Below, one piece after another: positions 46,920 to 60,370 of a stretch of 64,000 nt of DNA. Source of the stretch: Rhizophagus clarus. Taxonomy: Eukaryota; Glomeromycota; Glomeromycetes; Glomerales; Glomeraceae. Every line of letters begins with the position of its first letter. Position 1 is the first letter of the stretch. Under the pieces are notes generated by a model, which saw nothing but the letters and a program-made list of their open reading frames with translations, was not told where the DNA came from and ran no database searches. A program made the translations under genes and the position numbers. Location of the stretch: positions 558,001-622,000 of the forward strand of contig BLAL01000304.1 in NCBI GenBank assembly GCA_015698045.1, given 5' to 3'.

Positions 46920-49900
46920 ATTTTATTTTATTTATTTATTGATTTTTTTTTATCAATAAAGAATAATAGTAAAAAAAAAAAAAAAAAAAAAAGAATTATG
47001 AAGTTACGCACGCTTTTTACGCTTTTACGTAATTTGGTAACACATGGCATTGATCTAACATAAATATGTTAATGATCTATTGTGCAATGATCGCAAAATT
47101 GGTTTGTATTACTATTACCTAATTCGGTAAAATTTAAAAAATTTACTCTCCTGAAATGACGATCTAATAAGTTAGCAAATGACATGTTATTTTAATACTT
47201 ATTAATGCAGGAAAGATGTTGTTAATTTAAACACATTTTCTTTTAATTATATGAAAAATACTAAGTTTAGTAATTTGAATATTCATTTTCGCATAATAAT
47301 GGTTGTCATTTAGTATTTCAAGTTTTAATATGTAAGAAAAAATAAATTTATTAATAATCAATTAACGAAGTATTTTTTCACTTAAAACATCTGAAAAAAA
47401 AAATTATTTTGCAAATTTTAGTTTAAAAGGCATAGAAACACGTAAAATTTCAAAGTGAAGAATAAGTAAAACTAAAGATGTGGTTGTAAGTGAGGATACC
47501 AAGAACAATAAATTATTATTATAATAATGAAATATAGAAACCATTTTTTAAAATGATTTGGATATTTGTATTGTTTAAAAAATTTGCTAATTACAATAAA
47601 TTATAATTCTAATTTTTCATATTAATTTCTTCAAAATTGACAAAATTATACATTTTAACAAAAACTTGTGTTTTGTTTCTTACAAGAAGTTAATCAAGAG
47701 GCGAACAATTTTATTTCTTAAAAACATCAGTGGCGACTAGTTACATCATAACAACGTAATACAGAATATTATAAAGAAGTGTTGTTCACGATATAATAGA
47801 TAGATATAAATTTGAGTATGAGAATGATGATGATTAATAATGAAGTTTATAAATAAGATTATAAATTATGAGTATAATGAGGATATTTACGGTTCTAATG
47901 TTTTTATCGTATTTATGACCGAAATATGGAAATAAATAAATACTAGAAGAATATGAAAATTTAGGTAGATGCCATTATATTTGGGGCTGATGAATACAAT
48001 AGGAAAGAAGAAAAGAATTTGGTTAATTTTATTAATCTTATTTGTTTCTGTTGTGAATTTGGATGTAACATAATAGAATTATTATAACAAAGTGAATAAA
48101 GTGTCGAATGGTTGAGTTTTTATGGTTTTAGTGAAATTTAAAAATATTTCTATAATAATATTTGTAATGTTTAGTGTATAACATTAAGTTGCTTTCATAT
48201 TAATCATTTAGGAAATGAATATCTAATTGAGGAAGTAGTTGGTAATAGATTTAGTATTTTAAACTAACATAGCGTCGCACGAAAAAGTGGTAGTCAGATT
48301 GATTTTCAGAACACATGGATTTGAATATCCTTTTCCCTTTACATTTTGCTTTTAATAAGTCACAATGTCAAGTATGTACAGTACAGTATATATAGACCAA
48401 CAAAATTAAGCTTGTAAAAAAAGTAATATTTTTAAAACGACCATCAAAATTATGGCTTAAGAATTGGTGATCATGATCACAATAATGTAATTACAGCTAT
48501 CTCAGAGGTTGATTTTGTGGATTTTGCCAGTTATAATTAAAGTATACCGACAATGACATAATTTTCTAATGAAATATATTCGCTTTATTTCTCTCTTAAA
48601 CCTGTGATTTCAACTTTTTTTTGTATCCTTACGGTTTTAAATCCTTTCCTTTCCTCATTAGTTCGTCTTAAATGCTTACTCTTGCCTTGTAGGTTCAGAT
48701 ATATGACTTACATGAATCAATTCTTAATTATTGGGGTGGCTTTCTGGTAATGATGTTTGACTTAAATCACCATAAAGAAATTTTATAGCATACGTTGCAT
48801 GGTTCGATTTTGCCATAACACTATAGACAGGTTCTTTATCGAAAATTAATAGTAAATAAATTGAAATCAAAGATATAAAATTTTATTCTGTTTTTGGCGA
48901 AATATACAAAAAATTGTAGGCCTTGTTTTCTTTTTTAGTTTAGCGTTACAGCAAAATTGATGCGGCAAGTAATAAACGCGTAGTTTTGTCAAACACACAG
49001 ATTGCCCTATTTATTTTTTTGAGCTTTCCCCAGTATTAGCAACAAAAATTCTTACCCACATGACACCCCCGCAACATCTCTGCGTTTCCGTTTTTCATAA
49101 GTATTCTGAGAACAATCTTTTTAGTGGTTAAAATCTATTTATCACGTCATTATTCATCACATGGTTAATTTCTTAATGCCATAATGCCGGCCAAATGTCT
49201 CGTGGTGAAGAAAATTTGGTGGTAATACTGGGGTAAATATTTTTTTGGTAGTGAAATTCTATTTTAATAATTTCGTTTTTTCTAATGTTGGGAATTCTTC
49301 TATCAAATATCAATTTGTGTAGTTTTTGCAAAAAGGCGTGCAAGAATTATCTTTGTCCCTATTTAAGATTTTAAATGTAACAATTCATGCTAACGAATAC
49401 CATACTTGTATTTTTTTTCCATTTTGTTTAATTCCTCATTCTTCTCAAATATCTCATACTTATCATTCTTATTGTAATTAAATGCTCTTTAATTTCCCAA
49501 AAAACCTTACTTTTGATTATATCGATCTTCTATCTCTTGCAACCTGTCTGTCACTTCTCCATCTTCATCATTAAGTTCTTCTTACTTTTTCTTCAAATTA
49601 TAAAATTTTTCGATTCACTTTTGAATGGTCGGGAATTTTTTTAATTTTATATCTATCTGTATATCGAGTTATCTTGAAAAAATTTCAATAGTTCTGATCA
49701 TAAATCTTGTAGTCATAAATTTGGTTACAGAAACACGATGATAATTAATAATATTAAAACCATGCTATTGTAAAAATGATATATTAAAATAAATAAATGT
49801 TAAAACAATTGAACGTGTATTTATTATATATTTAATTGGATGACGGATGAGTTTCATTCACTGGTAATCTTACTATAATAAACAAAGTAATATTGTTTGA

Positions 49901-50706
49901 CAAATTTTTACAAGGGAAAAAAATTTTTGGTTTATCTCCGTTATCACATTTCTTTAATAATTGTGTTTAAATTTAGAAATTATCTGCATAACAAATTAGG
50001 CATATAATTTAAACTCCGGCTATACTTTAAACCTTTTTAGGACTTATAATATGCATATTGGCTAAAAAATTTTTTTTTTAAAAGAAAATACTTCATAGAA
50101 CCTTTTACTTATTAAGTTACAACATTCAACTTCTGTATTACGGAAACTTATTACAACCCATTTTTTCACTGGATCTACAAATGGTTACTGATGGATTAGG
50201 TATGGATAAGGACTATCATCTCATTCAATTGCTCCTATCGATAAAATAAGAACAATTTTATGCTTATTCAATTTCTTTTTGTTATTTATTAGATTATAAA
50301 CAATTAAAATTATTCGGGTTAGAGAGAATAATTCAATTCCGCAATCAGATATTCTGATTATATAACGAGTAAAATGCAATTTGTAATTTATTAGAGGTAA
50401 AAATCGTCCAAAGTAAAAAAAAAAAAGATATGTTATTGATTATATTAATCTAATACATCCAGAGAAAACTAAAAAGCCGAAATGACACAATATTTAAACT
50501 TTAATTTAAAGTTAATAGAGCAAAATCCGATTTTATTAAATTTGTAAAACAAATTAATTAATTATGTTACATATTGTATATATGACTACTGCGAAAAAAA
50601 TATAAATGTTTTACATAATGATTGTCAGAAGCAAATAACAAAAAATTTAAAATTATTTAATTAATCAAATAGGATTTGCAGTAAGAAAAATAAATGTTCT
50701 ATAATA
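46920..50706. other. Long AT-rich intergenic region
   Basis: A long A-run at 46973-46992 lies just upstream of the F-box start. 47800-48210 is the second copy of the duplicated flank described for 41380-41830. G+C-poor sequence without credible frames fills the remainder. Nothing else could be supported. Confidence 0.4.
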
Positions 50707-51099
50707 TCAATAAAGATAATAAAAGTAGTTATCAAAACCATATAATTGGCATGAATTACAAATTAATGGAACCATAGTTGTGTATCCACAAATCTCACAT
50801 GGATAAAAATTTATTTCATCTACTTCCTGTTGAATTTTAGGAGCAGAAGCATTTTGGCTCAGATCTCGTTTTCTGCGCCATTCATCCTTTTCCTCTTCCG
50901 GTAACTCCCTCCATTTCTCCATCATCTTCTTGCTAAATTCACTCATCTTAATTCTTATTTTGTTACTTTTGTTTCTTTTCAACATTTCATTTCTGAAATA
51001 AATGAACGTATTTATTGTTTTCTTTGACTTTGTCTTATTTTTTTCAATGTTATATGAAACAAATTGAATTTCATCCATGATGATGGAGATAAGTAACAT
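50707..51099 (-). CDS. HMG-box protein with C-terminal CxxC pair
   Basis: A 130-residue frame. Residues 26-85 form a divergent HMG box (KTINTFIYFRNEMLKR, MSEFSKKMMEKWRELPEEE, WRRKRDL), similar to the sequence-specific MATA_HMG type expanded in Rhizophagus and related to mating-type regulators. The usual N-terminal RPxNAF is replaced by KTINTF, and the spacing to the W-R-E-L-P-E-E-E core is kept. Residues 101-117 have CEIC...CNSC, which may bind zinc. Probably a nuclear DNA-binding protein. The first ATG gives MLLISIIMDEIQ; the second ATG, at codon 8, is an alternative start. Confidence 0.75.
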   Translation of the reverse strand: MLLISIIMDEIQFVSYNIEKNKTKSKKTINTFIYFRNEMLKRNKSNKIRIKMSEFSKKMMEKWRELPEEEKDEWRRKRDLSQNASAPKIQQEVDEINFYPCEICGYTTMVPLICNSCQLYGFDNYFYYLY

Positions 51100-53546
51100 T
51101 TTTTAATATTGTTAATAGTTTTAAGAAGAATTTAGGAATTTTATTTTTTAGGGATTTGTTTTTGAAATTGGGGAACAAAACTATTCATTTTATATTTTTT
51201 GGAGAACATATATACAAATAATAAATTAAAGTGAAATTACGCCAAATAACAATAAAATGACTGATTCTCTTTTTAAATAGCACTATAATGGTTAACAACT
51301 TAATCTTTTAAATTAAAGAAAAAGGAAACAACTAATACATATTTGCAAGTCTATAAGAACAATAACAAATCATAATAGCATTACAGAAATGTAATCAAAT
51401 ACAAAGAATATTTATATCAGTAAAATTATAAAAATACAAAAAAGAGAACAAATAACTTTTATGTTCAATCGGCTTTAAGCATTTGGTAACACAATTATGG
51501 CTTCCGTTTATTTATTCAGCCAGTCGGAAATGAACAGATAAAGGTTAGCTTCGATGTAATGTGTGTGGTAAATATCACAATATGACATGTGCCTTAACCA
51601 TATATGGTGCAGAATAGACCGTTCTAGGCCTTTCCTTATTTGGTACAGTGTGATATCTATCTAAGCCAAGCCCATTACACTACAATGATGCAATATTTGA
51701 CCAGTTAAACAAACATATATTTAAGGTCCTAAAAAAAATTATTTTCATCACATGAAAGATTAATATTAAAATTTTCATAACGCCAAGGATCTTAATCTCA
51801 CTTATAGTTGATATTATTTGTTATTTTTTGTAGAAATTTTATATAACCTTTATTTTATTATTAGAATTTTTTTGAATAAAGGTGCATACAATATTTTTCT
51901 TGGCGTTATGGATTGTATGATAATCATCTAAATTACCAACCTTAAAATGTAATATGTAAGACATTGATGATCCTGAATAATAAAAAAACTTTATCTGCTG
52001 TGCTGATTCTTTCATCACGTCTGTATTTAGTTATATATAAAATTAATTAATTTTGTCATTAAAAACAATTTTTTATCGGGAGTTCAAAGGTGTGTTATTT
52101 ACAAAATTATGTATTAAAGATGTACGAACTGAAGATGCAGATTTGTAGGCATCTAATAAAATTTTATATTTCAAGATTTATTTTAAAATCATATAATCAA
52201 ATCAGTCATGTATTTTACTATGGGCCAATTAGAATTCAGAATTTATAAATTACATATTCATACTATTTACATAACGGATCAAACCGATAGTCGTCATCAA
52301 ATATTTTCATGTGATGATTACGGCCAAAAATGATTATCAATCTCAGCTCTGACCATGCTATTATTTTGGTGCTATATTATTTCAAAATTTCGTATCGATT
52401 CTCACAAAACTCATAGTTCTAGCCTAATTCAACTGAAAACTCAATCCGGATGAAAAACCGGATCAAACCGTTAGATCATATGAAAAAACCCATCCACTAG
52501 TTCAATGGTTTTAAAAAAAAAAAAAAAAAAAAGTACATACAAAAAAAAAAATTTTTTAAGAATGAATTATCCTTAAAGTATTAATTCTGCTTGATTAGAT
52601 GTACGTCACTATAATAGCTACACAGTTCATAGTGTCGTTTAGTGGTCATTGCAAGAAAGGCCAAAGTGTTTGAAATGAAGAAGTTTAGTTTGTCCAAAAA
52701 ATTTTCTTACTAATTACTGCATGTAAAGTGAAATAAAAGGAAAATGACTTTATTATGGTTACACAAGTAATAATACGCAATAGTTTACGACTAGTCTATG
52801 TGTTTGCAGTTTCTTATGCTTCTTAGTATAATTGCTATTTTTGTATGAATGCCCCGATAAAGAATCGTTTATTCAATCGTGAGAAACATTACAAGATGAT
52901 ATTTACAATTTTTAAAAATGATGTAATACTAAGAATCGATACATACACTATATTGACATACAATATAATGCTATTTAACTGATTCTTTTTGTCAGATGAG
53001 ATTTCAATAAGCAGCTAAGCAATTAAAGATCGTCAAGTATACTGTAAGGGCAAGATTCCAGGGAATTTTATAATTAGATAGTTATTTAGGTGTAGGGATG
53101 GATATAGTGTTATTAGTGAACTTGGAATATTTTTAAATGTATAAAATTGGTTTTGTTTATTTTGTTGTATTCGACTGACTCTCGCAATGACGTTAAACTA
53201 TTCGATGATTGGTGATCTTGGAAACAATTGGAATTTATTGCACGTTTTATTTAAGGATTTCAGAAGCTTAGAAAATTTTTAGAAAAAACTCATTACGTCA
53301 TCAGAATTTTATTATTTAAAACCCTCGAATTCGTTAATAAATTAATTATATAGGTGCAACTGCGACAGATGTGGCAAATCAGGTGTGTCACTATGATGGC
53401 TTTGAGTCACACTTATACAAGGTCAGCAGACGATGGTTATATAAACAGTGATCGGGTGCAATATTATTTTTTTTTTTTTCTTTGTATCCTGATCTGCATC
53501 ATTGTTAGCTCCTTTTTTAACTATCAATTAACAGTTATTATTATTA
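51100..53546. other. AT-rich intergenic region
   Basis: No gene supported. Contents include a G+C-richer patch without frames at 51480-51700, A-runs at 52512-52555, and short frames such as 53354..53560 with no motif. A YYTTTTT-type tract lies at 53465-53480 shortly before the kinase-derived array. Confidence 0.35.
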
Positions 53547-55477
53547 ATGGATTCTTCTGATGAAATTAATTATTTCGATAAACTTTGTGAATGGTGTGGC
53601 AAAGTAAAAATTTAAATGGTGCGAACTAAGACTCAACCGATACAGTATTTGAATGGATACCGTTCAACCAGTTTGTTGATATTAAAGAAATAGGAAAAAA
53701 CGATATTTCCGTATCATATTCGGCAAAATGGGGAGATGGTCCACTAGAATATAATACAGATACAAAGAAACGTGAAAGGAATCCCAATAAAATAATTAAA
53801 TTAAAATCCTTCCACGGTACAAGATTTTTATATGAGGTATAAAATTGGTATAAAATTTGTCTAAAATTCTAATTTTAGTTTGTAATAATAAAATAATTTC
53901 TTGTATTTTAATAGGTCAAAAGTTATCCAATAAGTGAATGTAGTGATGATAAAATATATGGAATATCTCAAAATCCAGTTACAAGAAATTATATCATAGT
54001 TTTTAATGATGAATATTTTTGTAAATATCATTGTAAAAATTGCGGCAAAATATGTACAAATATACAGTATAGATGGTGTGAACTGTGTAAAGTAAATTAT
54101 TTGGAGGAAAATTATATAAGCTGGATTAGTGGAAATGAAAAAATTGATAATTTCATTCAAGAAAGGCGATTATTTAATTATTCATCTAATCTGGTATTTG
54201 AATGGATATTATATGATCAATTTAATAATATTAAAGAAATAAACAGAGATAGTGTTACTATAATACATTTAGCAATATGAAAGATGGTCCATTAGAGTAT
54301 GCCGATAATGGACAAAACAAAAGGAATAAAAATAAAGAAATTAATTTAAAATGCTTCAGTACCATACAAGATAAAAATGAATCTCTAATTAAGGTATGGA
54401 AATTTTTAAATCTTAATATTTTGACATGTAATAATAAATTAATTCTATGTTTTAATAGGCTCGAAGGTATTTATATGATGATTACAAATATGAAAAAATA
54501 TATGGAATTGTCAAAATCCAGATACAAAAAATTATATTATAGTTTTACAAAATGAGTATTGTATAAAGTGTAATAAAAAGTATATAAACATTCGTAAAAA
54601 ATGGTGTAGATCATGTCAAATAATTTATTTAAAAGAAAGCTTTACAAGCTGGACCAGTGGAAATAAAGGAGTTGTTAGTTTTATTCAAAGAAAGCAATTA
54701 AATATTAAATATTCAACTGATATAATACTTGAATGGATACCATACAACCAGTTTAATGATATTAAAAAAAAAAATAGGAAAAAATAAGTTTGCAATATTT
54801 TATTTAGCAAAATGGAAGGATGGCCCATTAGAATATAATAAAGATATAAAGAAGTATAAAAGGAATCCAAACGAAGCAACAGAAGAAATTTATTTAAAAT
54901 ACTCTCATAATATAGGAAATATTTACGAATTTTTAAATGAGGTATAAATATTATATTCCAAATGTAAAAATTTAATAGTTTAAGGTGTAATAACAATCTA
55001 TTTTTATTTACTTATTTTATTTATTTTTTTTTTTTTTTGTGTTTAATAGGCCGAAAAATATCATATTACTTCTATATATGGTATATCTCAAATCCAGATT
55101 CAAAGAATTACATCATAATTTTTAAAAAAATTATTTTTGCGTATACCATTGTAAAAATTGTGGTGAATTATATACAAATATGCAGTATAAATGGTGTAAA
55201 TCATACCAAATGAATTATATAAAAAAAAATTTTGCAAATTGGATTAGTGAAAATAAAAAAATCAATAATTTACTCAAAAAATGGAACTAAAAAATGATAA
55301 CATTTAGATGGATATTACATAATCAGTTCAATAGCAATATAAAAGAAATAGAGTTTGTCATATTACTCAGTAACATGGAAAAATGGATTATTATATTATA
55401 ATGCAAAACTAAATCAACATGAAATTACTCTAAAATATCTAAAATATTCATATATTATACAAGATATAATTTATAAG
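53547..55477 (+). pseudogene. Tandem kinase N-lobe / Cys-motif exons, decayed
   Basis: Starts at ATG 53547 (MDSSDEINYFDKLCEWCGK), frameshifts near 53600, and continues as FEWIPFNQFVDIKEIGK...AKWGDGPLEY to 53836. Three homologous exons follow, 53915..54393, 54459..54941 and 55050..55477, each preceded by TTTAATAG and most followed by GTATAA/GTATGG. Each encodes a GISQNP-type lead and a Cys motif (CKNCG...WCELC). Then come SWISGNEKIDNFIQ and the start of a kinase N-lobe (EWIxYxQFNxIK, then KDGPLEY). No catalytic loop, DFG or APE segment exists, so no active kinase can result. Exons 3 and 4 carry frameshifts in A-runs and stops, and exon 4 has lost its last Cys. It appears to be exon duplication in a kinase-family gene, now dying. 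Confidence 0.75.
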
Positions 55478-55639
55478 GTATTAGGATTTTTTTACAAATT
55501 ACATTTTAATTAATACTTTATATCATATTAGCTTTGTATTGTATAGTTTGGGGAAACTTTAAGTAATAGTTTAAATGATTTAAAAAGAAATAAACAATAA
55601 AATGGTCTAGACCATAATCATTATGAGTGGCATGAATGC

Positions 55640-57062
55640 ACAATAAATCACGAAGTAATTTTTTTTGTTTAACAAAAATGGGTCGTAAACGTCAACCAAA
55701 CATGGACACATCCATAAGTGATGGTTTGATTCATCTTCTTCATTACAGAAGAAACAAGGAGGTGCGTCTCATAATAGTAGAGAAAATTCTGTTTTTAGGC
55801 GGTCCATAGTGGGTAATTGTCCAGCGGCGTTTTTAATCTGCCAGTTTGAAGTTTGTTTCATTGAGTTGAAGTTTTTCAGTCTTACGGATTGAAGTGAAAC
55901 CATTGAATAGTGTATTTCCAATCGATAAAAATGGTTTTAGCGAAATGTTGAATATCTGATAAAGATTTTTCCAATAAAAATTGAAAGTTAGTTTGATGAT
56001 TTGTGATGATTTTGGTAGCTTTCCAAATAGTTCTATCAAGTGTTTCTGGGATCCCAAATTGGGGTAATGTTAATAGGTATAGCTTTATAGTTGATGTTAA
56101 TCCATTTGTTTGATATATTGCCACATTTTTGCTAATAAGTTTGCAGTATCGTTAAATTTGTTGCCAGACTGTGCTTTAACTTTGGTTAGGTTGACGGTCA
56201 AGTGAAGCGATTGTATCATATGTTTAATGGCAGCCCAAATGTGATAATTGTTGATTTTATTAAAATGGCGTGCCAGAAGATAATTCTGTATGGCGTGCAG
56301 ATAGCTGATTTTGAACCAGTGAAGATATCTATTTTTGAATTAGGGGGACAAATAATTAGGGCTGTTAAAATTGCTAAGCATTCTCCCTTAGTTGATGAAA
56401 GGAAGAATTTTGAAGAAGCGTAAAATTGAACATTAGAAATAATTGAGGGTAAAATCAGCCAGCCTAAGCCCAAGTTGGATATCAGTGAATCTGGTTGAGA
56501 GAGCAAACCGTCAGTATAAAGAGAGATTTCTTGAAGGTGGGCAATTTTTCTAGATAACTGTGATAATTCGTTACAGATTGAGGGGACCGCTGATAAAATA
56601 TTGTTAATTAATTTTGTATTAGGCGAGGAACATCATTGATCCTTGGGTAGTGACAGATTCGTGATAGATGCTGAAGCAGAAAGAGACATTCTTTCTGTGT
56701 GATCGTAAAATGCAATTGCTCTTATTCTATTGTGATATTGGTTTGTAAGAAGCTTTCGTTTTGTTGGTTAAGATCTGACTCTGATGTTATTTATATTTGT
56801 GATGGATATTAAATGGTCAAGGGGTGTCCATATTACACGTATCAAGATAAAATCTCCGACATAATACAGGTAGTGAAGTCTGCATCCTTGGCATGGAATG
56901 ATCGTTTATTGTCATGATCTTGGTGTATTGGATAATAAATGAGTATATGTGTTAAGTAACTATAATCAAAATGCCAGTGTTCTATATAGGCCATAGGGCG
57001 GGTGTTAGTATAATGAGTTTTGTGAATAATTCTGTCATAAATCAGATCATTGGGCTGAGTGG
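55640..57062 (-). mobile_element. LINE-type retrotransposon, 3' part with RNase H
   Basis: Decayed, 5'-truncated coding region on the minus strand. Order of blocks: HFDYSYLTHILIYYP, WTPLDHLISITNI, an RNase H domain, then a helical region and a terminal CFFCNEEDESNHHLWMCPC knuckle-like motif near 55690-55760. The RNase H domain shows ISLYTDG (first catalytic Asp) and KGECLAILTAL (catalytic Glu). The usual TDSKSAI reads TGSKSAI, so the third catalytic Asp is lost. Several stops and frame changes break the region (open pieces include 56216..56506 and 55833..56124). No reverse-transcriptase core is present, so the copy cannot move by itself. Confidence 0.75.
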
Positions 57063-57480
57063 GATATTACAAAAATAATGGTAAGCATTGTTTTTTTATC
57101 AAAATATACTCATCGCTAATCACTTATCGCTAACCTCAGGAATTATTCCACATTAAAAAAAATTCTTTTACAGAACTGGGCTGTGTTGGTGGGAGAGATA
57201 TAGATAGACAAATTTTATAAATATGGTTAATGATTGGGATATTTTATTTCAAAAATCATATATTTTTATAATCATTGTATAATAAATCATTTATCTTTTT
57301 AATAATGTTTATGTGATTTTATTGCAAAATATACAATTCACGTGTTCTTTTAGTGACATTCTATATTATAATAAATTACACTGAAATAGAACATGAAAAA
57401 AGAACATTTCCCTCAAAGAAAGAAATTATAATATTTGTTAATTTTCAAAGTCATTTTCTACAAAATACTTCCTGTCAATC
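57063..57480. other. Spacer between LINE fragment and CRN gene
   Basis: AT-rich, no gene supported. It contains CACGTGTTCTTTTAG near 57342. Confidence 0.35.
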
Positions 57481-60370
57481 TCAACATTTAATACAATGCA
57501 ATTTCCTAAGCGCCAACAGATCTCCAAACAAATTCTTGCTTTCCTCCTCTGTTACTATAATCTCATTTTGCTCATAGATCTCATCACTGCGCTTTTTTGA
57601 ATCAGTTACAAAAAGAAATATATGCTCTCCAACATCTCTACATCTATTATGTTCCTCTTTTACAAGGCCTTTTGCCAATATAATTGCTGAATAACCGTTA
57701 ATCACTTTCATATGACTAGTTACTAATTGCTTGTCTTGAATAAGGATAGGTGGTTCTGTGATCAAGAATGAGCCTGCAAACTCTCATTCTGCATATTGTG
57801 ATATGCGATGCATTCTGGTATGGAATGTTTTTTGATATCTCTAACAAATTCATTCCATTTTTTTTTATCGATCTGCTTTTTTGTTGGACGGACAGTAAAT
57901 ACAGGTGAAAATTTGAGTATTACATCTTCCTGGCCCTGTCTCAGTGGAACAAGCTAAGAAAGCAGACAACTGCATGGGTTGGAGACATTATTTGAAATAG
58001 ATCTCTGGTGGATTGCCCATAGGCGAAATGTAAGCACTGAAATAGTTAATCTCTCATTTTGATTCGGTGAGATCACATTGTCTAGGGAATCAAGGATTTT
58101 AATGGATGGAAGCGTATCATGATTCTGATTTGAGTAAATTTCATGAAGAGTAAGAAATGGAAGCTTGATCCTCTTATAATCATTTCCCTCAAGAAAAATG
58201 AGTTCCTCCTTTTCCAAGTCCTGCAAAGATAGCACAAATTAGATGTATTTAAGAAGCATATGGCTATTAAGATTTTAAATGTTGCTTACCTCAATTTTAC
58301 GCTTCTTATTAATACCAATTGTGTCTGAACGATCAACATGCCATTCGAACAAACTATATGCCACCAAGTGGGGGATTAATGCTAGATTATCATTTGATTT
58401 GAAGTGATCAAAGTAGCGTTGCTACTTTTCATTAATGTGTTTTTTAGTTTTTATGATAAGCTCGTCACAATATTTTGATTGATATTGACATTTTTCTAAG
58501 TAGTAACGTAATCCACGTTGGTAAAATTCGTCAATATTATAGGTGTAGTCATTATCAGCAACCTTGATCCAATAACACTCATTTGGAATATCATAGCTTT
58601 GAGAAAACGGCCAACAACACCAAGAAGTTTAATCGCATATTTCGTATGTTCAGAGAGCTTATTGATCCTACCAATGAAATATTAATTTCAACAAAATTGT
58701 TGTAAAATACAGTTCACGACAGATACTCACCTTTTAGCTCTATCAACCACCTGACAAAGATATCAATAAATTAGATTAGCTCAACATCAACTAAAAATAA
58801 ACGCAAATAATGAAATTAAAACTCACCCCCTGGTTGGCTAACTCAAGCAAAACCTCTTCAGCGTGCTTAGACTTTAGTAGTGGTAAAGATATGTCTTCAG
58901 TTTTAACATTACTTGACTTGACTGTATCAAACAGCTCACTTGCATGGGTTCCTGTTAAGACAACGAAGAGAAAATATCCATGTGAGATGACCCTTGCAAG
59001 AGACCTAAGAGCATCCCGGAGCCAGTCATTATTTTTTGATTCAAATAGTGCTTTTGTTTCATCAATGTTAATGATGAAAAGAGGAAATTTGATTTCTTTA
59101 TTTGCACACGGGATGTAATGGAGAATTACATCGAAAATGCTTTCAAAAGCAAATCGACCCTCTAACATATTGCTAAATTTTATAAAATTTCTGACACTTT
59201 CGCTACAAAGTTGTTACAAAGTGATCGAGTAAGTATAAAGATATTATAAGCATTGCAAAATAGGTGATCAAATATAAAGATCCTACTTCAGCCGATATTT
59301 CAAGGCCTGGAATAGAAGAAATTTTCTAAAAGACAACTCAGCATTCTCTGTAAATTCTGTAGATGGAAAATCATCACATGCAATTCGGAAAGTCCGGCCT
59401 GCTTCTTGACATTCTGTCACTGCATCCATAACATCGGAACTGACAACCTTAGAATAAATATCTGATTTTTCATATGCTCGTCGAGCAAATGTAGTCTTTC
59501 CTTTTCCAGACGTCCCTACAGCCGTAGGGAACCTTATTTGCTTTTTGGGTTCTGGATATTTGTTGAGATTATTAACGAGGTAATGCAAACTTTTCCATGT
59601 TTTTCATCAACTGATTGACCTCTTTTTCACGATCCACAAACTTTAGATATATCGAAATGTTTGGAAGGCCGTCTGGAATATTGTTAAAGTCTGAAAGTGA
59701 TTCATGAAGTGGGTCTGGTGGTTCACCAATAAATGGATCAAGAATATTTATGATATCACCATCGGATAGATTAGCTTGAGGTGCTAATGTGTGCAATGAC
59801 AGTAAGAAAAACGGTGTAAATTTGGTATAGTCAAATGCATTATTATCGATCAAATCATCTATTTACAAATAAAGATACCTAATGGAACGCCTTGCTGAGA
59901 AGGACCTGCTTTAACGCGAAAAAAAGATCAGACCAAACTTTTGTTACTGCAAATTTCTTGTTCGAGAGGTAAACCATTGGGAGTCACTTACCAATGGCGG
60001 TGGAAACAATGAAGACATGAATGCCCTCTTCTTCCTCTTCGCTCATCTTATCAAAATAACTTTTAAGCTTTTTTTGATCGACCATCATTACGCCTCCAAG
60101 TTTATCTTTGATGTCATCTACAATAAATTCTTTGAGATTGTCTTTTTCTTCATCAACCTTCCTACTGTCAACTTTCCAAAGATCAATATATTCAGAACTT
60201 CGAGTTATATCTTTTATGATTTGCCTATGAAAGAGCTTCTCTTTTAAGTGTGAAACTTTAAAATTGGGAAACTTGACTTCAACATTATCATCGGTATAAT
60301 AATTTTCGCCAATATCTTCGGTGAGAACTCTTTCAGAACTTAGAATCAAACAATTAAGTGATAACATCAT
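57481..60370 (-). pseudogene. Crinkler (CRN) protein with P-loop NTPase, broken
   Basis: Exon 1 (60370..59992) encodes a CRN ubiquitin-like N-terminal domain: LSLNCLILSSERVL, HLKEKLF, IDLWKVD and EGIHVFIV. Exon 2 begins at 59858 and leads into a P-loop NTPase with Walker A GTSGKGKTTF and later FPLFIINIDETKAL (Walker B-like). Further exons (from about 59177, a 20-nt exon at about 58740, then onward) give GRFL, IPNECYWIKVAD and a C-terminal part with PPILIQDKQ, which may be an REase-type core. Breaks: one extra T near 59590, a frame change near 58600, a stop near 58420, and further stops near 57955 and 57790. Family knowledge: CRNs are effector-like proteins of oomycetes and some fungi, including Rhizophagus. 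The intact exon 1 might still be expressed. Confidence 0.75.

Noticed and set aside
58810-59118. 102-codon plus-strand frame
   Set aside because: Antisense to a CRN-NTPase exon with clear family motifs.
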